Shown here piece after piece: positions 1 to 6,337 of a DNA stretch of 9,301 nt. The notes beneath the pieces were generated by a model that saw only the letters and a list, made by a program, of their open reading frames with translations, did not search any database and was not told the origin of the DNA. Source of the DNA: an uncultured Bacilli bacterium (lineage in GTDB: Bacteria; Bacillota_I; Bacilli_A; RF39; UBA660). The translations under genes were made by a program, and so were the position numbers. The number at the start of each line of letters is the position of its first letter. The first letter of the stretch is position 1. The stretch spans positions 1 through 9,301 of the forward strand of contig CANRGW010000045.1 in the NCBI GenBank assembly GCA_947630205.1. Reading direction: 5' to 3'.

Positions 1-1597
1 ATAATTCTTGATTTTCAAATGGATAATGATACTCAGCAAATGGCATAGAACCTGAGTCAAACCAACAATCAATTACATCCTTTACTCTACTCATTGTTTT
101 ACCACATTCTGGACATTTAATATGAATATCATCAACATAAGGTCTATGTAATTCAATAGTTTCATCTATTTTTTCAAGAGATTTCTCAACTAATTCTTTT
201 CGCGAACCAATCATTTCATCATGACCACAACTACATCTCCATAAAGGAAGAGGTGTACCCCAATATCTACTTCTTGATATTGCCCAATCATTTAAATTAG
301 TAAGCCAATTACCAAATCTTTTTTCTCCAACATAAGCAGGATACCAGTTAACTTTTTTATTAGCAGCAATTATTTTGTCTTTTAACTTAGTAACTTCAAG
401 ATAAAAACTTGGTTTAGAATAATATAAAAGAGGTGTTCCACATCTCCAACAATGAGGATAATTATGTTTCATTTTTTGTTTTTTAAATAATTTATCATTT
501 TCTTTTAAATATTTAATAACTTCAAGGTCAGCATCAAAGACATTCATACCTTTCCATAGTCCCTCTTTATAACAACCATCTTCGCCAACAGGATTTAAAT
601 AAGGTAAATTATATTTCTTACCAACCTTAGAGTCATCTTCACCAAAAGCAGGAGCAATATGAACAATACCTGTTCCATCTTCTATAGTTACATAATCAGC
701 AAGTGTTACATAAAAAGCCTTTTTCTTAACTTTTAGACTTGGAATTAATTGTTCATATTCAACATATTCAAGGTCCTTTCCTTTATATTTTTCTAATACT
801 TTAACGTCATCACCTAAAACTTTCGAAACTAACGCCTCTGCTAAAATAAATTTATAACCAGCACTTTCAACTTTAACATAATCATATTCGGGATTAACAC
901 ATAAAGCAACATTAGAAATTAAAGTCCAAGGAGTTGTTGTCCAAACTAAAAAATAAACATCTTCATCTTTTTTCTTCATTGGAACAATAACTGTATTAGC
1001 ATCTATTTCTTTATAACCTTGAGCAACTTCATGAGAAGCAAGTCCAGTTCCACATCTTGTACAATATGGTACAACTTTTACTCCTTCATAAAATAAACCC
1101 TCTTCAAAGAATTTCTTTAAAATATACCATTCCGTTTCAATATAATTATTATCATAAGTAACATAAGGATTTTTTAAATCAATAAATTGTCCCATTTTAG
1201 TAGTTAAATCTGAGAAAGCCTTTTCATTTTTCCAAACTATTTCCCGACATTTTTCATTAAATTCTTTTATTCCATATTTTTCAATATCATTTTTATTTTT
1301 AAAACCTAAGGTCTTTTCTACTTCTACTTCAACAGGTAACCCATGCGTATCCCAACCTACTTTTCTTAGAACTTTATAACCTTGCATAGTTTTATATTTA
1401 CAAAAACTATCTTTTAAAAACTTAGCAACCATATGATGAAGTCCTGGAAAACCATTAGCAGTTGCTGGTCCATCATAAAAAACAAAGTTATCTTTTTTAT
1501 TTTCTAAACACCTATCTAAGATATGCATTTTTTCCCAACGAGCACTTATAGATGCTTCAACTTCACTTGTTTTAACTTTTTCTAATTCTTTAAACAT
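1..1597 (-). CDS. ileS: Isoleucyl-tRNA synthetase, type 2-like, N-terminal 532 codons (3' part outside window)
   Basis: This cytoplasmic class I synthetase charges tRNA-Ile with isoleucine. The gene reads leftward and runs off base 1, so about half of a usual enzyme of roughly 1,000 residues is seen. The ATP-site signature near residues 42-56 reads DGPATANGFPGLHHM. Aligned to the usual HIGH box it is G52-L-H-H55, a GxHH form. A CP1 editing-domain TTTPWT motif lies at 220-225. Cys pairs (CTRCG near 179, a later CWRCG, CGHD and CPECG) suggest bound zinc. DWAISRSRYWGTPLP and CWFDSGSMPFAEYHYP near the window edge are typical IleRS core segments. The KMSKS loop is not in view. The ATG at 1597 follows AAAGGAGG with a 5-base gap. 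A T-box leader with an Ile specifier lies directly upstream, which independently supports the amino-acid assignment. No in-frame stop was found, and all Trp codons are TGG. Confidence 0.96.
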   Translation of the reverse strand, partial: MFKELEKVKTSEVEASISARWEKMHILDRCLENKKDNFVFYDGPATANGFPGLHHMVAKFLKDSFCKYKTMQGYKVLRKVGWDTHGLPVEVEVEKTLGFKNKNDIEKYGIKEFNEKCREIVWKNEKAFSDLTTKMGQFIDLKNPYVTYDNNYIETEWYILKKFFEEGLFYEGVKVVPYCTRCGTGLASHEVAQGYKEIDANTVIVPMKKKDEDVYFLVWTTTPWTLISNVALCVNPEYDYVKVESAGYKFILAEALVSKVLGDDVKVLEKYKGKDLEYVEYEQLIPSLKVKKKAFYVTLADYVTIEDGTGIVHIAPAFGEDDSKVGKKYNLPYLNPVGEDGCYKEGLWKGMNVFDADLEVIKYLKENDKLFKKQKMKHNYPHCWRCGTPLLYYSKPSFYLEVTKLKDKIIAANKKVNWYPAYVGEKRFGNWLTNLNDWAISRSRYWGTPLPLWRCSCGHDEMIGSRKELVEKSLEKIDETIELHRPYVDDIHIKCPECGKTMSRVKDVIDCWFDSGSMPFAEYHYPFENQEL

Positions 1598-1613
1598 ATA
1601 ATCCTCCTTTAAT

Positions 1614-1648
1614 AAAAAAAGAACTCTTCCACAAAGGACGAAGAGTTC
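1614..1648 (-). terminator. T-box attenuator terminator before ileS
   Basis: An 8-bp perfect stem, GAACTCTT (1621-1628 on plus) with AAGAGTTC (1641-1648), is followed on the minus strand by seven T residues (1620-1614). It shares the CGTCC segment with the antiterminator, so the two folds are mutually exclusive. It lies just before the ileS ribosome-binding site. Confidence 0.95.
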
Positions 1649-1835
1649 GTGTTACCACCTTAATTTAATTTATCTTTTTTGATAAATCCTTAAAAACTAT
1701 AACGCGTTACCGTATTTATCTTATCCATAAATAGCACTTGAAAGTGATTTGAGTAAAATTCTTTTTATCTATTTGCACCAACCATAGACTCTCTTAAAAA
1801 TATCCTTTTACTCCGTCTTTCGCATTTGCTTACCA
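1614..1835 (-). promoter_or_regulatory. T-box riboswitch (isoleucine, AUC specifier) in the ileS leader
   Basis: This untranslated leader senses uncharged tRNA-Ile and lets ileS be transcribed when isoleucyl-tRNA is scarce. The T-box core reads AAGGTGGTAACACG at 1661-1648, close to the consensus AGGGTGGNACCGCG. Its TGGT bulge can pair with the tRNA ACCA end. Stem I is closed by GAAAG/CTTTC and by GAGTAAAA/TTTTACTC. Between these lies a loop containing AAATCA, whose ATC at 1748-1746 is the Ile specifier. The distal part contains AGAGAG and GGTTGGTGCAAAT, as in other stem I loops. A further hairpin, TATTTAT/ATAAATA, lies at 1733-1713. The antiterminator can form from AAGG (1661-1658) with CCTT (1637-1634) and ACG (1650-1648) with CGT (1640-1638), in competition with the terminator. 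The 5' end is inferred from the promoter. Confidence 0.95.
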
Positions 1836-1841
1836 AAAAAG

Positions 1842-1870
1842 ATAATAACAAACTTTTCCTTAAAAATCAA
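1842..1870 (-). promoter_or_regulatory. ileS/T-box promoter
   Basis: On the minus strand, TTGATT (1870-1865) and TATTAT (1847-1842) are separated by exactly 17 bases, a good sigma-A type promoter. It would start RNA near 1835, just ahead of T-box stem I. It lies between the obgE stop and the T-box, so ileS is expressed on its own transcript rather than only from obgE. Confidence 0.75.
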
Positions 1871-1881
1871 GCATTTGTTAT
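1845..1881. repeat. 8-bp inverted repeat flanking the ileS promoter
   Basis: On the minus strand ATAACAAA (1881-1874) is repeated in inverted form as TTTGTTAT (1852-1845), with 21 bases between. The right arm overlaps the -10 element and the -35 lies inside the gap. It could be an operator. It could also be a weak hairpin ending obgE transcripts, since TTATC and a T run follow. Chance is also possible in such AT-rich DNA. Confidence 0.3.
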
Positions 1882-1902
1882 ATTTTTTACCTAAATTTAT
1901 TT

Positions 1903-3174
1903 TTATTTATGATATTCAAATTCAAAATCAAGTATTTTAACAATAGCCCCTTCTTCTATTCCCATACTTTCTAATTTATCATCAATTCCTAATTTTCTTA
2001 ATTTTCGAATAAATCTTTCAACACCTTCATCACTTTGAAAATTAGTCATTTTAAACATTTTTTCAACTTTAGGTCCATATATAATATATTCATTACCTTC
2101 TTTTTTGATATCAAAAGGTAATTCTTCTTCAAATTTATATAAAACATGAGATAGATATTCACTTTCTTCATATAAAGGAGTATTAGGAGCAGCATCAACT
2201 AAATCAGCTAATTTAACTAATACTTCTTCTAAGCCTTCAGAAGAAATTGCTTTAATAGGATAAACTTCACATTTAACTTTTTTCTTAAATTCTTCTAAAT
2301 TTTTTAAGGCGTTAGGAAAATCCATTTTATTAGCTATTACAATCATAGGTTTCTTAATAAGTTTCGGACTAAATTTTTCTAACTCTTTATTAATAGTTAA
2401 AAAGTCATCATATGGATTGCGTCCTTCAAGTCCAGCCATATCAACTACATGAGCAATTACTTTAGTTCTTTCAATATGTCTTAAAAATTTATCTCCAAGA
2501 CCTATTCCCTCACTAGCTCCCTCAATAAGGCCTGGCAAATCAGCCATCACAAAACTTCGATTATCACGAGTTTTAACAACTCCTAAGTTAGGACTTAAGG
2601 TTGTAAAATGATAATCAGCAATTTTCGGTTTTGCTTTACTAACTTTTGATAAAATTGTACTTTTTCCAACACTAGGCAAACCAACAAGACCAACATCTGC
2701 TAATAATTTAAGTTCTACTTTTAAAACTTTTTCTTCACCAGGTTCACCATTTTCAGAAAAATTAGGGGCTGGATTACTTTGAGTCTTAAAAGCCGTATTT
2801 CCACGTCCTCCTCTTCCTCCATAAGCAACAACAACCGAAGAGTCAACATCTTTTAAATCAGCAATAATCAAATTAGTATCATAATCTGTAACAACTGTTC
2901 CTTGTGGTACTTTAATAATAACATCAGAGGCATTTTTACCATCCATGTTTTTACCACTTCCATTTTCACCTTTTTCTCCTTTAATTGTTTTCATATACCT
3001 TAAATCAATTAAAGTATGTAACCCGGTATCAACTTTAAAAATAATATTGGCACCATGTCCACCATTACCACCAAAAGGTCCTCCCATAGGAACAAATTTT
3101 TCTCTTCTAAAAGCAGTACATCCATCTCCACCATTTCCAGCAATTACTTTAATTAAGGTTTCATCAATAAACAT
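1903..3174 (-). CDS. obgE: GTPase Obg (ribosome assembly)
   Basis: Obg is an essential GTPase that binds the 50S ribosomal subunit during its assembly and also affects growth and stress responses. The 423-residue product has all three family domains. The glycine-rich Obg fold is at about 1-158 (AGNGGDGCTAFRREKF, GGPFGGNGGHG). The G domain has GLPSVGKST at 165-173, TT at 191-192, DLPG at 212-215, NKMD at 282-285 and ISSEG at 310-314. The C-terminal OCT domain is at about 345-423. The start is set at 3174 because GGAGGT (3186-3181) sits 6 bases upstream. An in-frame ATG at 3201 would add nine residues, but the -10 element at 3207-3202 implies RNA starting downstream of that ATG. The phosphoesterase gene lies 82 bases upstream on the same strand. 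Length and motifs are normal for the family. Confidence 0.97.
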   Translation of the reverse strand: MFIDETLIKVIAGNGGDGCTAFRREKFVPMGGPFGGNGGHGANIIFKVDTGLHTLIDLRYMKTIKGEKGENGSGKNMDGKNASDVIIKVPQGTVVTDYDTNLIIADLKDVDSSVVVAYGGRGGRGNTAFKTQSNPAPNFSENGEPGEEKVLKVELKLLADVGLVGLPSVGKSTILSKVSKAKPKIADYHFTTLSPNLGVVKTRDNRSFVMADLPGLIEGASEGIGLGDKFLRHIERTKVIAHVVDMAGLEGRNPYDDFLTINKELEKFSPKLIKKPMIVIANKMDFPNALKNLEEFKKKVKCEVYPIKAISSEGLEEVLVKLADLVDAAPNTPLYEESEYLSHVLYKFEEELPFDIKKEGNEYIIYGPKVEKMFKMTNFQSDEGVERFIRKLRKLGIDDKLESMGIEEGAIVKILDFEFEYHK

Positions 3175-3180
3175 AAATTC

Positions 3181-3186
3181 ACCTCC
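3181..3186 (-). promoter_or_regulatory. obgE ribosome-binding site (decides start)
   Basis: GGAGGT on the minus strand lies 6 bases before the ATG at 3174 and inside the reading frame opened by the upstream ATG at 3201. It therefore selects 3174 as the start. Confidence 0.9.
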
Positions 3187-3201
3187 AACCAATGTTTTCA
3201 A

Positions 3202-3230
3202 ATTATAACACGATTATTAAAAAAATACAA
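3202..3230 (-). promoter_or_regulatory. obgE promoter
   Basis: On the minus strand TTGTAT (3230-3225) and a perfect TATAAT (3207-3202) are 17 bases apart. RNA would start near 3195, leaving a leader of about 20 bases with the GGAGGT. This gives obgE its own promoter even though the phosphoesterase gene lies just upstream. Confidence 0.8.
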
Positions 3231-3256
3231 TGAAAGATAAAAATTATTAAAAACTT

Positions 3257-4252
3257 TTAATTCTTATTTTTTCTTTTAACAAGATGCGTACCATCATAAT
3301 CATCTGTTTCTTCTTTTACAGGATATAAACTATAAACGGCTTCACTTACCCGAATAATTTTCGGTTCTAATATAAATTGTTCAAATTGACCACTTTGAAA
3401 ATGAGAACCATTATCTAATTTTAAAGTCATTTTAAGAAAACTGGAAGGCAAATCTTTATCACTAACTTTTGCAATATCAGAAATAGCCGGTACATAAATT
3501 TTAATAAACTTAGGATGTTCATAATAAGTCATAAAATGTTGATGACCAGTTATAATAAATTGTTTTCTTTCTAACTTATTCCAATCTAGTATTTCAAAAG
3601 TATTTGCTTCATTTAAAGGATGAAAAACAAAAAAACGATCATTTTTTATTTTAATTGCACCTTGTCTATAACCAAGAGGAACAATATCTAATCTTTCATT
3701 ATTAATAATTTGTTCTAAATCAATTCCTTCATGAACTAAACTATCCATATCATGATTACCTAAAATGGCAAAAGTTAAAATTCTTTTATCAAAAGGATAT
3801 CTTTTTAAAAAATAATTAATTTGACTATAATAATCACTATGTTTTTTAGGATAACCAAAAGCAAGTCCATCAGTTAAATCTCCACCATGAATTATTATAT
3901 TAATTCCATCTTTTATACAAAAATCAAAAACTTTATCTAATAAATCTAATCTTTCATAAATTGAACCAATATGGGTATCAGCAATAAGAATAGCTTGAAA
4001 TTCATCTTTATCTCTATCTAAAATTATTTCTTTTTCTTTAGGAAATCTTTCAGGTTTTTCTAAACTTTTTTCTAAAGAAGAAATAATTTCACCATTTTGA
4101 TAATATTGTTGTTTAAATTTCATACCTTTATTTTTTAAATTACGAAAAATACGAGATAATTCAGAATTGGATAAATGGAGACATTTTCTAATTTGATTTA
4201 AAGTTTTCCCTTCATTTATTAAGTTTAATACCATTTTTTCCAACTCACTCAT
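3257..4252 (-). CDS. Metallophosphoesterase with N-terminal helix-turn-helix
   Basis: This 331-residue protein joins a putative DNA- or RNA-binding head to a calcineurin-like phosphoesterase. Residues about 5-45 (LINEGKTLNQIRKCLHLSNSELSRIFRNLKNKG) look like a helix-turn-helix. Residues about 86-260 carry the two-metal active site in order: D92-x-H94, GGD125, G165-N-H-D168, H211 and G236-H-Q-H239. All expected metal ligands are present, so the enzyme is probably active. Substrate is unknown: phosphodiesters such as nucleic acid ends or cyclic nucleotides are possible, and the attached helix-turn-helix favours a nucleic-acid role. No signal peptide is seen, so it should be cytoplasmic. The ATG at 4252 follows AGGTGG (4262-4257). 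A weak AT-only hairpin overlaps the stop codon, so some read-through into obgE is likely. I do not recognise a named gene. Confidence 0.88.
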   Translation of the reverse strand: MSELEKMVLNLINEGKTLNQIRKCLHLSNSELSRIFRNLKNKGMKFKQQYYQNGEIISSLEKSLEKPERFPKEKEIILDRDKDEFQAILIADTHIGSIYERLDLLDKVFDFCIKDGINIIIHGGDLTDGLAFGYPKKHSDYYSQINYFLKRYPFDKRILTFAILGNHDMDSLVHEGIDLEQIINNERLDIVPLGYRQGAIKIKNDRFFVFHPLNEANTFEILDWNKLERKQFIITGHQHFMTYYEHPKFIKIYVPAISDIAKVSDKDLPSSFLKMTLKLDNGSHFQSGQFEQFILEPKIIRVSEAVYSLYPVKEETDDYDGTHLVKRKNKN

Positions 4253-4295
4253 TTTACCACCTATGTATTTTAAAAACCTTATTCAACTATTATTT

Positions 4296-4324
4296 ATTAT
4301 ATAGGTATGTAGTAAATAAATCAA
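4296..4324 (-). promoter_or_regulatory. Metallophosphoesterase gene promoter
   Basis: On the minus strand TTGATT (4324-4319) and TATAAT (4301-4296) are separated by 17 bases. RNA would start near 4289, about 37 bases before the start codon. The promoter lies just past the tRNA-His terminator. Confidence 0.8.
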
Positions 4325-4346
4325 TGTTTTAACAACAATTTTACAT

Positions 4347-4373
4347 AAGAAAAAGTCTTGCAAAACAAGACTT
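4347..4373 (-). terminator. Terminator after tRNA-His
   Basis: AAGTCTTG (4353-4360) and CAAGACTT (4366-4373) form an 8-bp stem with a 5-base loop. On the minus strand the stem is followed by TTTC and more T residues. It lies 11 bases past the tRNA CCA end, as expected for a monocistronic tRNA unit. Confidence 0.85.
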
Positions 4374-4383
4374 AATTTCTTCA

Positions 4384-4460
4384 TGGGATGGAATAAGGGA
4401 ATCGAACCCTTGAATACTAGAGCCACAATCTAGCGTGTTAACCACTTCACCAATTCCACC
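4384..4460 (-). tRNA. tRNA-His (anticodon GTG), CCA encoded
   Basis: The minus strand folds into a full cloverleaf of 77 bases including the His-specific extra G(-1) and the 3' CCA. The acceptor arm is GTGGAAT (4459-4453) with ATTCCAT (4394-4388). It contains one G1:U72 wobble. G(-1) at 4460 faces C73 at 4387. The D stem is GTG/CAC. The anticodon stem CTAGA/TCTAG holds loop TTGTGGC with GTG at 4426-4424. The T arm AAGGG-TTCGATT-CCCTT is perfect. G(-1):C73 is the identity element read by bacterial histidyl-tRNA synthetase. It stands alone, with its own promoter and terminator. Confidence 0.97.
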
Positions 4461-4474
4461 AAATAACAATAGAT

Positions 4475-4503
4475 ATATTATCATAAAAAAAAGAATATCG
4501 CAA
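4475..4503 (-). promoter_or_regulatory. tRNA-His promoter
   Basis: On the minus strand TTGCGA (4503-4498) and TAATAT (4480-4475) are separated by 17 bases. RNA would start near 4468, eight bases ahead of the mature tRNA 5' end. Confidence 0.75.
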
Positions 4504-4530
4504 CTAAAATCGTATTTTTTTCAAAAAAAC

Positions 4531-4559
4531 TTAATATTTATTATAAAATATGATATATT
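4531..4559 (+). promoter_or_regulatory. Likely gpsA promoter
   Basis: TTAATA (4531-4536) and TATATT (4554-4559) are 17 bases apart. A TG at 4551-4552 makes an extended -10. RNA would start near 4566, giving a short leader with AAGAGG before the ATG. TATAAA at 4542-4547 is a second -10 candidate, with a poorer -35. Confidence 0.5.
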
Positions 4560-4583
4560 TTATTTATATAGAAAGAGGAAAAT

Positions 4584-5564
4584 ATGAAAATAGGAATAAT
4601 TGGAACAGGTGCATATGCTATTGCTTTAGCATCTATTCTTGAAAATAAAAATTATAAAATAACTATGTGGACTGCTTTAAAAGAAGAATATGAAGAATTG
4701 AAAAGTACAAGAAAAAATTTAAAGGCTCTTGATTATGAATTAAAAAAAGATATTACTTTTACAATGAATATGCAAGAAGTAATTGAAAATAATGAAGCTA
4801 TTATCTTGGCTATTCCTGCTAAATTTATAGAAACAACGGTTAGTCTTATGAAAAATTATTTAACTAATCAAGAAATTCTAATTGCAACTAAAGGTATTGA
4901 AACCAAAAATAAATCTTTAATTCATGATTATTTAGAAAAAGTTTTAAAAACCACAAAAATTGCTTGTATCTCTGGACCTAGTTTTGCTAAAGAAGTTATC
5001 ACAAAAGAACCTATTGGGTTAACACTTGCAAGTCAAAATTCAAAAACTCTTAATTATTTTTTAAATTTATTTAAAGATATCCCCTATTTAACTATTGAAT
5101 TAAGAGAAGATATAATTGGAGTTGAATTATGTGGTATTTTAAAAAATATAATGGCAATATTCTCTGGTATTTTAGATGGATTAAATATTACTTATTCAAC
5201 TAATGCTAAGTTTTTAATGGATGCCAGTTATGAAATTAGAAGAATAATAAAAGAATTTGGAGGAGATAAACATACTTTTTCAACTTATGCTGGAATGGGT
5301 GATTTAATTCTTACTTGTACAAGTGTTCAGAGTCGTAATTATACATTTGGAAAATTAATTGGTGAAGGGGCTGATTTTAAAAGTTATCAAGCCAAAACAA
5401 CAATTGAAGGCCTAGAAAACTTAAATGCCATGTATGAATTATTAAAAGAAAAGAATATCGAATCGGAAGTAATCGACATTTTATATAAAATTGTCTACCA
5501 AAGTCAACCTAAAGAATTAGTTTTTGAATTTTTAAAAAATAAAACTTGGAGAATTCCTTTTTAA
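4584..5564 (+). CDS. gpsA: NAD(P)-dependent glycerol-3-phosphate dehydrogenase
   Basis: GpsA reduces dihydroxyacetone phosphate to sn-glycerol-3-phosphate, the backbone for phospholipid synthesis, in the cytoplasm. The 326-residue product is near the usual 330-340. The N-terminal Rossmann fold starts GIIGTGAYA (residues 4-12); most homologs have GAWG where this has GAYA. TKGIE (102-106) and ISGPSFAKE (129-137) are family signatures. GILKNIMAI holds the expected active-site Lys at 187. GMGDLILTCTS (237-247) followed by SRN at 250-252 is the C-terminal substrate-site signature. The ATG follows AAGAGGA. It is a single-gene unit, with a minus-strand tRNA upstream and a terminator overlapping its 3' end. 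No partner such as plsY is nearby. Residues 200-235 are more diverged than the rest, but no key motif is missing. Confidence 0.96.
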   Translation: MKIGIIGTGAYAIALASILENKNYKITMWTALKEEYEELKSTRKNLKALDYELKKDITFTMNMQEVIENNEAIILAIPAKFIETTVSLMKNYLTNQEILIATKGIETKNKSLIHDYLEKVLKTTKIACISGPSFAKEVITKEPIGLTLASQNSKTLNYFLNLFKDIPYLTIELREDIIGVELCGILKNIMAIFSGILDGLNITYSTNAKFLMDASYEIRRIIKEFGGDKHTFSTYAGMGDLILTCTSVQSRNYTFGKLIGEGADFKSYQAKTTIEGLENLNAMYELLKEKNIESEVIDILYKIVYQSQPKELVFEFLKNKTWRIPF

Positions 5565-5580
5565 ATCTCTAAGTTTTTTT
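5543..5580 (+). terminator. gpsA terminator (overlaps the stop codon)
   Basis: AACTTGGAGA (5543-5552) pairs with TCTCTAAGTT (5566-5575), a 10-bp stem with one G-T wobble and a 13-base loop, followed by five more T residues. The 5' arm lies in the last gpsA codons and the stop TAA (5562-5564) is in the loop. Confidence 0.85.
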
Positions 5581-5639
5581 ATTATACTTTTATTCGACAA
5601 TCTATATACCAATTATTTGAACTTTAATTTATCTTAGAA

Positions 5640-5673
5640 AAACAAAAATTAGTAAGTTTTTTCTTACTAATTT
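5640..5673 (-). terminator. Rubrerythrin terminator
   Basis: AAATTAGTAAG (5646-5656) and CTTACTAATTT (5663-5673) form an 11-bp perfect stem with a 6-base loop. Read on the minus strand it is followed by TTGTTTTTC. It begins 7 bases after the rubrerythrin stop. It faces the gpsA terminator, so the two convergent units are separately closed. Confidence 0.85.
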
Positions 5674-5680
5674 CAACATT

Positions 5681-6220
5681 TTAATAATTTTCTTTTTTAA
5701 CTTCAAAATAACTTTGAGGATGACTACATACAGGACAAACTTTTGGAGCACTTTTACCAATTACAATATGTCCACAGTTACGACATTGCCAAATAGTATC
5801 TCCTTCTTTTGAGAAAACTAATCCCTCTTCAATATTTTTAATTAACTTACGGTATCTTTCTTCATGTTCTTTTTCAATTTTTGCAACACCTTCAAATAAA
5901 GTAGCTATTCTTGTAAAGCCTTCTTCGCGAGCAACTTTAGCAAATTCATCATACATGTCAGTCCATTCATAATTTTCACCATCAGCAGCAGCATTTAAGT
6001 TTTCAAGAGTACTAGGTACTTCTCCACCATTTAATTCTTTAAACCACATTTTGGCATGTTCTTTTTCATTTTCAGCTGTTTCTAAGAAAATAGCCGCGAT
6101 TTGTTCATAACCATCTTTTTTAGCTTTACTAGCAAAATATGTATATTTATTTCTTGCTTGACTTTCTCCTGCAAAAGCAGTCATTAAATTTTCATAAGTT
6201 TTACTTCCTTTTAGTTCCAT
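5681..6220 (-). CDS. rbr: Rubrerythrin (diiron peroxidase with C-terminal rubredoxin domain)
   Basis: Rubrerythrin reduces hydrogen peroxide to water in anaerobes, taking electrons through its rubredoxin iron from another rubredoxin or reductase. The 179-residue product has a four-helix ferritin-like domain at about 1-135 with the diiron ligands visible: E19 in AGES, E52-x-x-H55 in ENEKEHA, acidic residues near 92, and E116-x-x-H119 in KIEKEHE. The C-terminal rubredoxin domain holds C146-x-x-C149 and C162-x-x-C165. Length and order are those of classical rubrerythrin. GGAGG (6230-6226) lies 5 bases before the ATG. The gene follows the Hrb-like flavin/rubredoxin gene on the same strand, a plausible electron donor. 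The upstream inverted repeat beginning TTATAAT suggests control by a PerR/Fur-type regulator (inference). Confidence 0.96.
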   Translation of the reverse strand: MELKGSKTYENLMTAFAGESQARNKYTYFASKAKKDGYEQIAAIFLETAENEKEHAKMWFKELNGGEVPSTLENLNAAADGENYEWTDMYDEFAKVAREEGFTRIATLFEGVAKIEKEHEERYRKLIKNIEEGLVFSKEGDTIWQCRNCGHIVIGKSAPKVCPVCSHPQSYFEVKKENY

Positions 6221-6243
6221 AATTTCCTCCTTTTTTGAAACTT

Positions 6244-6285
6244 TTATAATTAAGGCGTTAACCTCAATTTCTAACTTAATTATAA
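6244..6285 (-). promoter_or_regulatory. Rubrerythrin promoter -10 within an 11-bp inverted repeat (possible redox operator)
   Basis: TTATAATTAAG (6244-6254) recurs as its exact inverse CTTAATTATAA (6275-6285), the centres 31 bp apart. The right arm contains the minus-strand -10 TATAAT (6284-6279), so RNA would start near 6272 and the left arm falls in the leader. Each arm begins with TTATAAT, the half-site of the PerR box, but the spacing is far wider than the single base of a standard PerR box. No good -35 is seen (TATTTT at 17 bases). Confidence 0.55.
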
Positions 6286-6301
6286 CATAATTTTTTTAAG
6301 A

Positions 6302-6317
6302 AAAATAATATTATTTT
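6302..6317. repeat. 16-bp perfect AT palindrome at the rubrerythrin -35 region
   Basis: AAAATAATATTATTTT reads the same on both strands and covers the position of the rubrerythrin -35. It could be a regulator site, or a loopless fold after the Hrb-like gene. Its pure AT content makes chance quite possible. Confidence 0.3.
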
Positions 6318-6337
6318 AAATTTTTTTCAAGAATTTT

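Noticed and set aside
3175..3201. obgE starting at the ATG at 3201
   Set aside because: The -10 element ends at 3202 so RNA would begin downstream of that codon, and GGAGGT is placed for the ATG at 3174.
2945..3208. An 87-codon plus-strand frame opposite obgE
   Set aside because: It is antisense to the glycine-rich Obg domain, its Pro-rich product is what reversed Gly codons give, and it has no ribosome-binding site.
3243..3262. A terminator between the phosphoesterase gene and obgE
   Set aside because: The ATTAAA/TTTAAT hairpin is AT-only, short and overlaps the stop codon. It is not strong enough to list.
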